Of a stretch of 64,000 bases of DNA, positions 63,529 through 64,000 are shown one piece after another. Position numbers and translations under genes: made by a program. Below the pieces are notes generated by a model that worked only from the letters and a program-made list of their open reading frames with translations, had not been told where the DNA came from and searched no databases. The DNA lies in NCBI RefSeq assembly GCF_029846635.1, contig NZ_JARVTG010000001.1, positions 3,466,501-3,530,500 on the forward strand, written 5' to 3'. Within the stretch, counting starts at the first letter, position 1. Every line of letters starts with the position of its first letter. This stretch comes from Pokkaliibacter sp. MBI-7. Lineage in GTDB: Bacteria > Pseudomonadota > Gammaproteobacteria > Pseudomonadales > Balneatricaceae.

Positions 63529-63940
63529 ATATTTTATATATTTTATTTTCCGAGATGAATGGAAGTTAATTCGTTTGAATAAGCTCACAATACCTAACAT
63601 CGCAGCCATTCAAGACTTCAATACCGAAGTCCGTCGGTTACGCAATGCAGAGCAATACCGCCATCTGCATTGCTCCGGCAGCAGTGATCTGTATAGCAGC
63701 AAACTGGCGGCGAAAAATATCCGGGCGACGCTGAAATATACCTTTCCGGCGGTAAAGTTTTCCGTGCGTATGGACGGCTTTATTGCGGTGAATGTCAGCT
63801 GGGACAACGGACCGGGGTTGGATGACGTGGCAGGGTGTCTTGAGCCTTTCAGAATGCGCGCCGAGCACGGTAATAAACCCAATCCGTGGCACAGCGTATT
63901 TGGCTGGGTGAAGACGATTGCGCTGTGTCGAGGGGAGTGA
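63515..63940 (+). CDS. LPD29-like protein, possibly a displaced module
   Basis: The product is 141 residues from ATG 63515, overlapping the immunity gene by 14 nt. The part from about residue 60 (LAAKNIRATLKYTFPAVKFS, then AVNVSWDNGP) matches my memory of LPD29, a domain of large polyvalent phage and plasmid proteins. The first 40 residues are AT-rich, the rest has normal composition, so the true start may be a TTG near 63577 and the front end may be fused by recombination. Function unknown. The last 60 bases of the window hold nothing I can support. Confidence 0.45.
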   Translation: MEAIRYFIYFIFRDEWKLIRLNKLTIPNIAAIQDFNTEVRRLRNAEQYRHLHCSGSSDLYSSKLAAKNIRATLKYTFPAVKFSVRMDGFIAVNVSWDNGPGLDDVAGCLEPFRMRAEHGNKPNPWHSVFGWVKTIALCRGE

Positions 63941-64000
63941 TTGGCCTGATGCGGCTATGCCAGAGGGGATAGGAATAAGTGCGACCACCTTCTGCACTGA

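Overview
The window reads as chromosomal DNA from a moderately high-GC gammaproteobacterium. An Oceanospirillales-like relative of Pseudomonas is my guess from protein flavour, not a proven placement. Support comes from gene order: nudF, DUF1249, cpdA, yqiA, parE is the classic gammaproteobacterial block (48.4-53.4 kb). A HolD-like gene sits in front of rimI, msrP is paired with msrQ, and a PtsJ regulator lies near pdxK. Coding density is high. I see no rRNA, tRNA, CRISPR array or intact insertion sequence.

Layout. 0-10 kb holds the 3' end of pssA, a large SNF2 ATPase, the msrPQ methionine-sulfoxide repair pair, nadE and a DASH-type cryptochrome. 9.9-13.8 kb is the tryptophan-to-anthranilate operon kynA-kynB-kynU with a divergent LysR regulator and a perfect palindromic operator between them. 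13.9-15.4 kb holds an unknown protein and a DinB-like protein. 15.5-23.1 kb is the most unusual block. A minus-strand operon encodes an AurF-type diiron oxygenase, a flavin/2Fe-2S reductase, a glutamine amidotransferase, pyridoxal kinase PdxK, an 83-residue protein and a class III aminotransferase. It is followed by a YggS-like PLP protein and the divergent B6-sensing MocR regulator PtsJ. Most of these genes bind, make or sense vitamin B6 or supply an oxygenase, so this looks like a B6-linked accessory metabolic system.

23-31 kb is housekeeping: an HhH protein, TapT/DTW, DUF2489, rhodanese, a MalY-like lyase, an AAG glycosylase, leuA, holD-like and rimI. 31-46 kb is rich in signalling. It holds a LuxPQ/TorTS-like binding protein plus hybrid kinase, a sensorless MCP with a NIT-like partner, a 1035-residue triple-binding-domain diguanylate cyclase, a heme-c protein, nucleoside hydrolase, TauE permease, exonuclease and HemY-type protoporphyrinogen oxidase. 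At 46.5 kb an EAL-GGDEF enzyme lies behind a convincing three-unit Pho box, which suggests phosphate control of c-di-GMP. 53.5-54.9 kb is an AGCS symporter. 55.3-63.9 kb is a type VI secretion effector island: thiolase-like protein, PAAR, DUF4123 chaperone, a 1682-residue Rhs protein with an AT-rich HNH-like toxin tip, and an AT-rich cognate immunity gene.

Three copies of a MITE-like repeat with near-identical terminal inverted repeats (31.1, 37.1 and 49.2 kb) are dispersed here. Two of them sit with their end exactly in the stop codon of the neighbouring gene.
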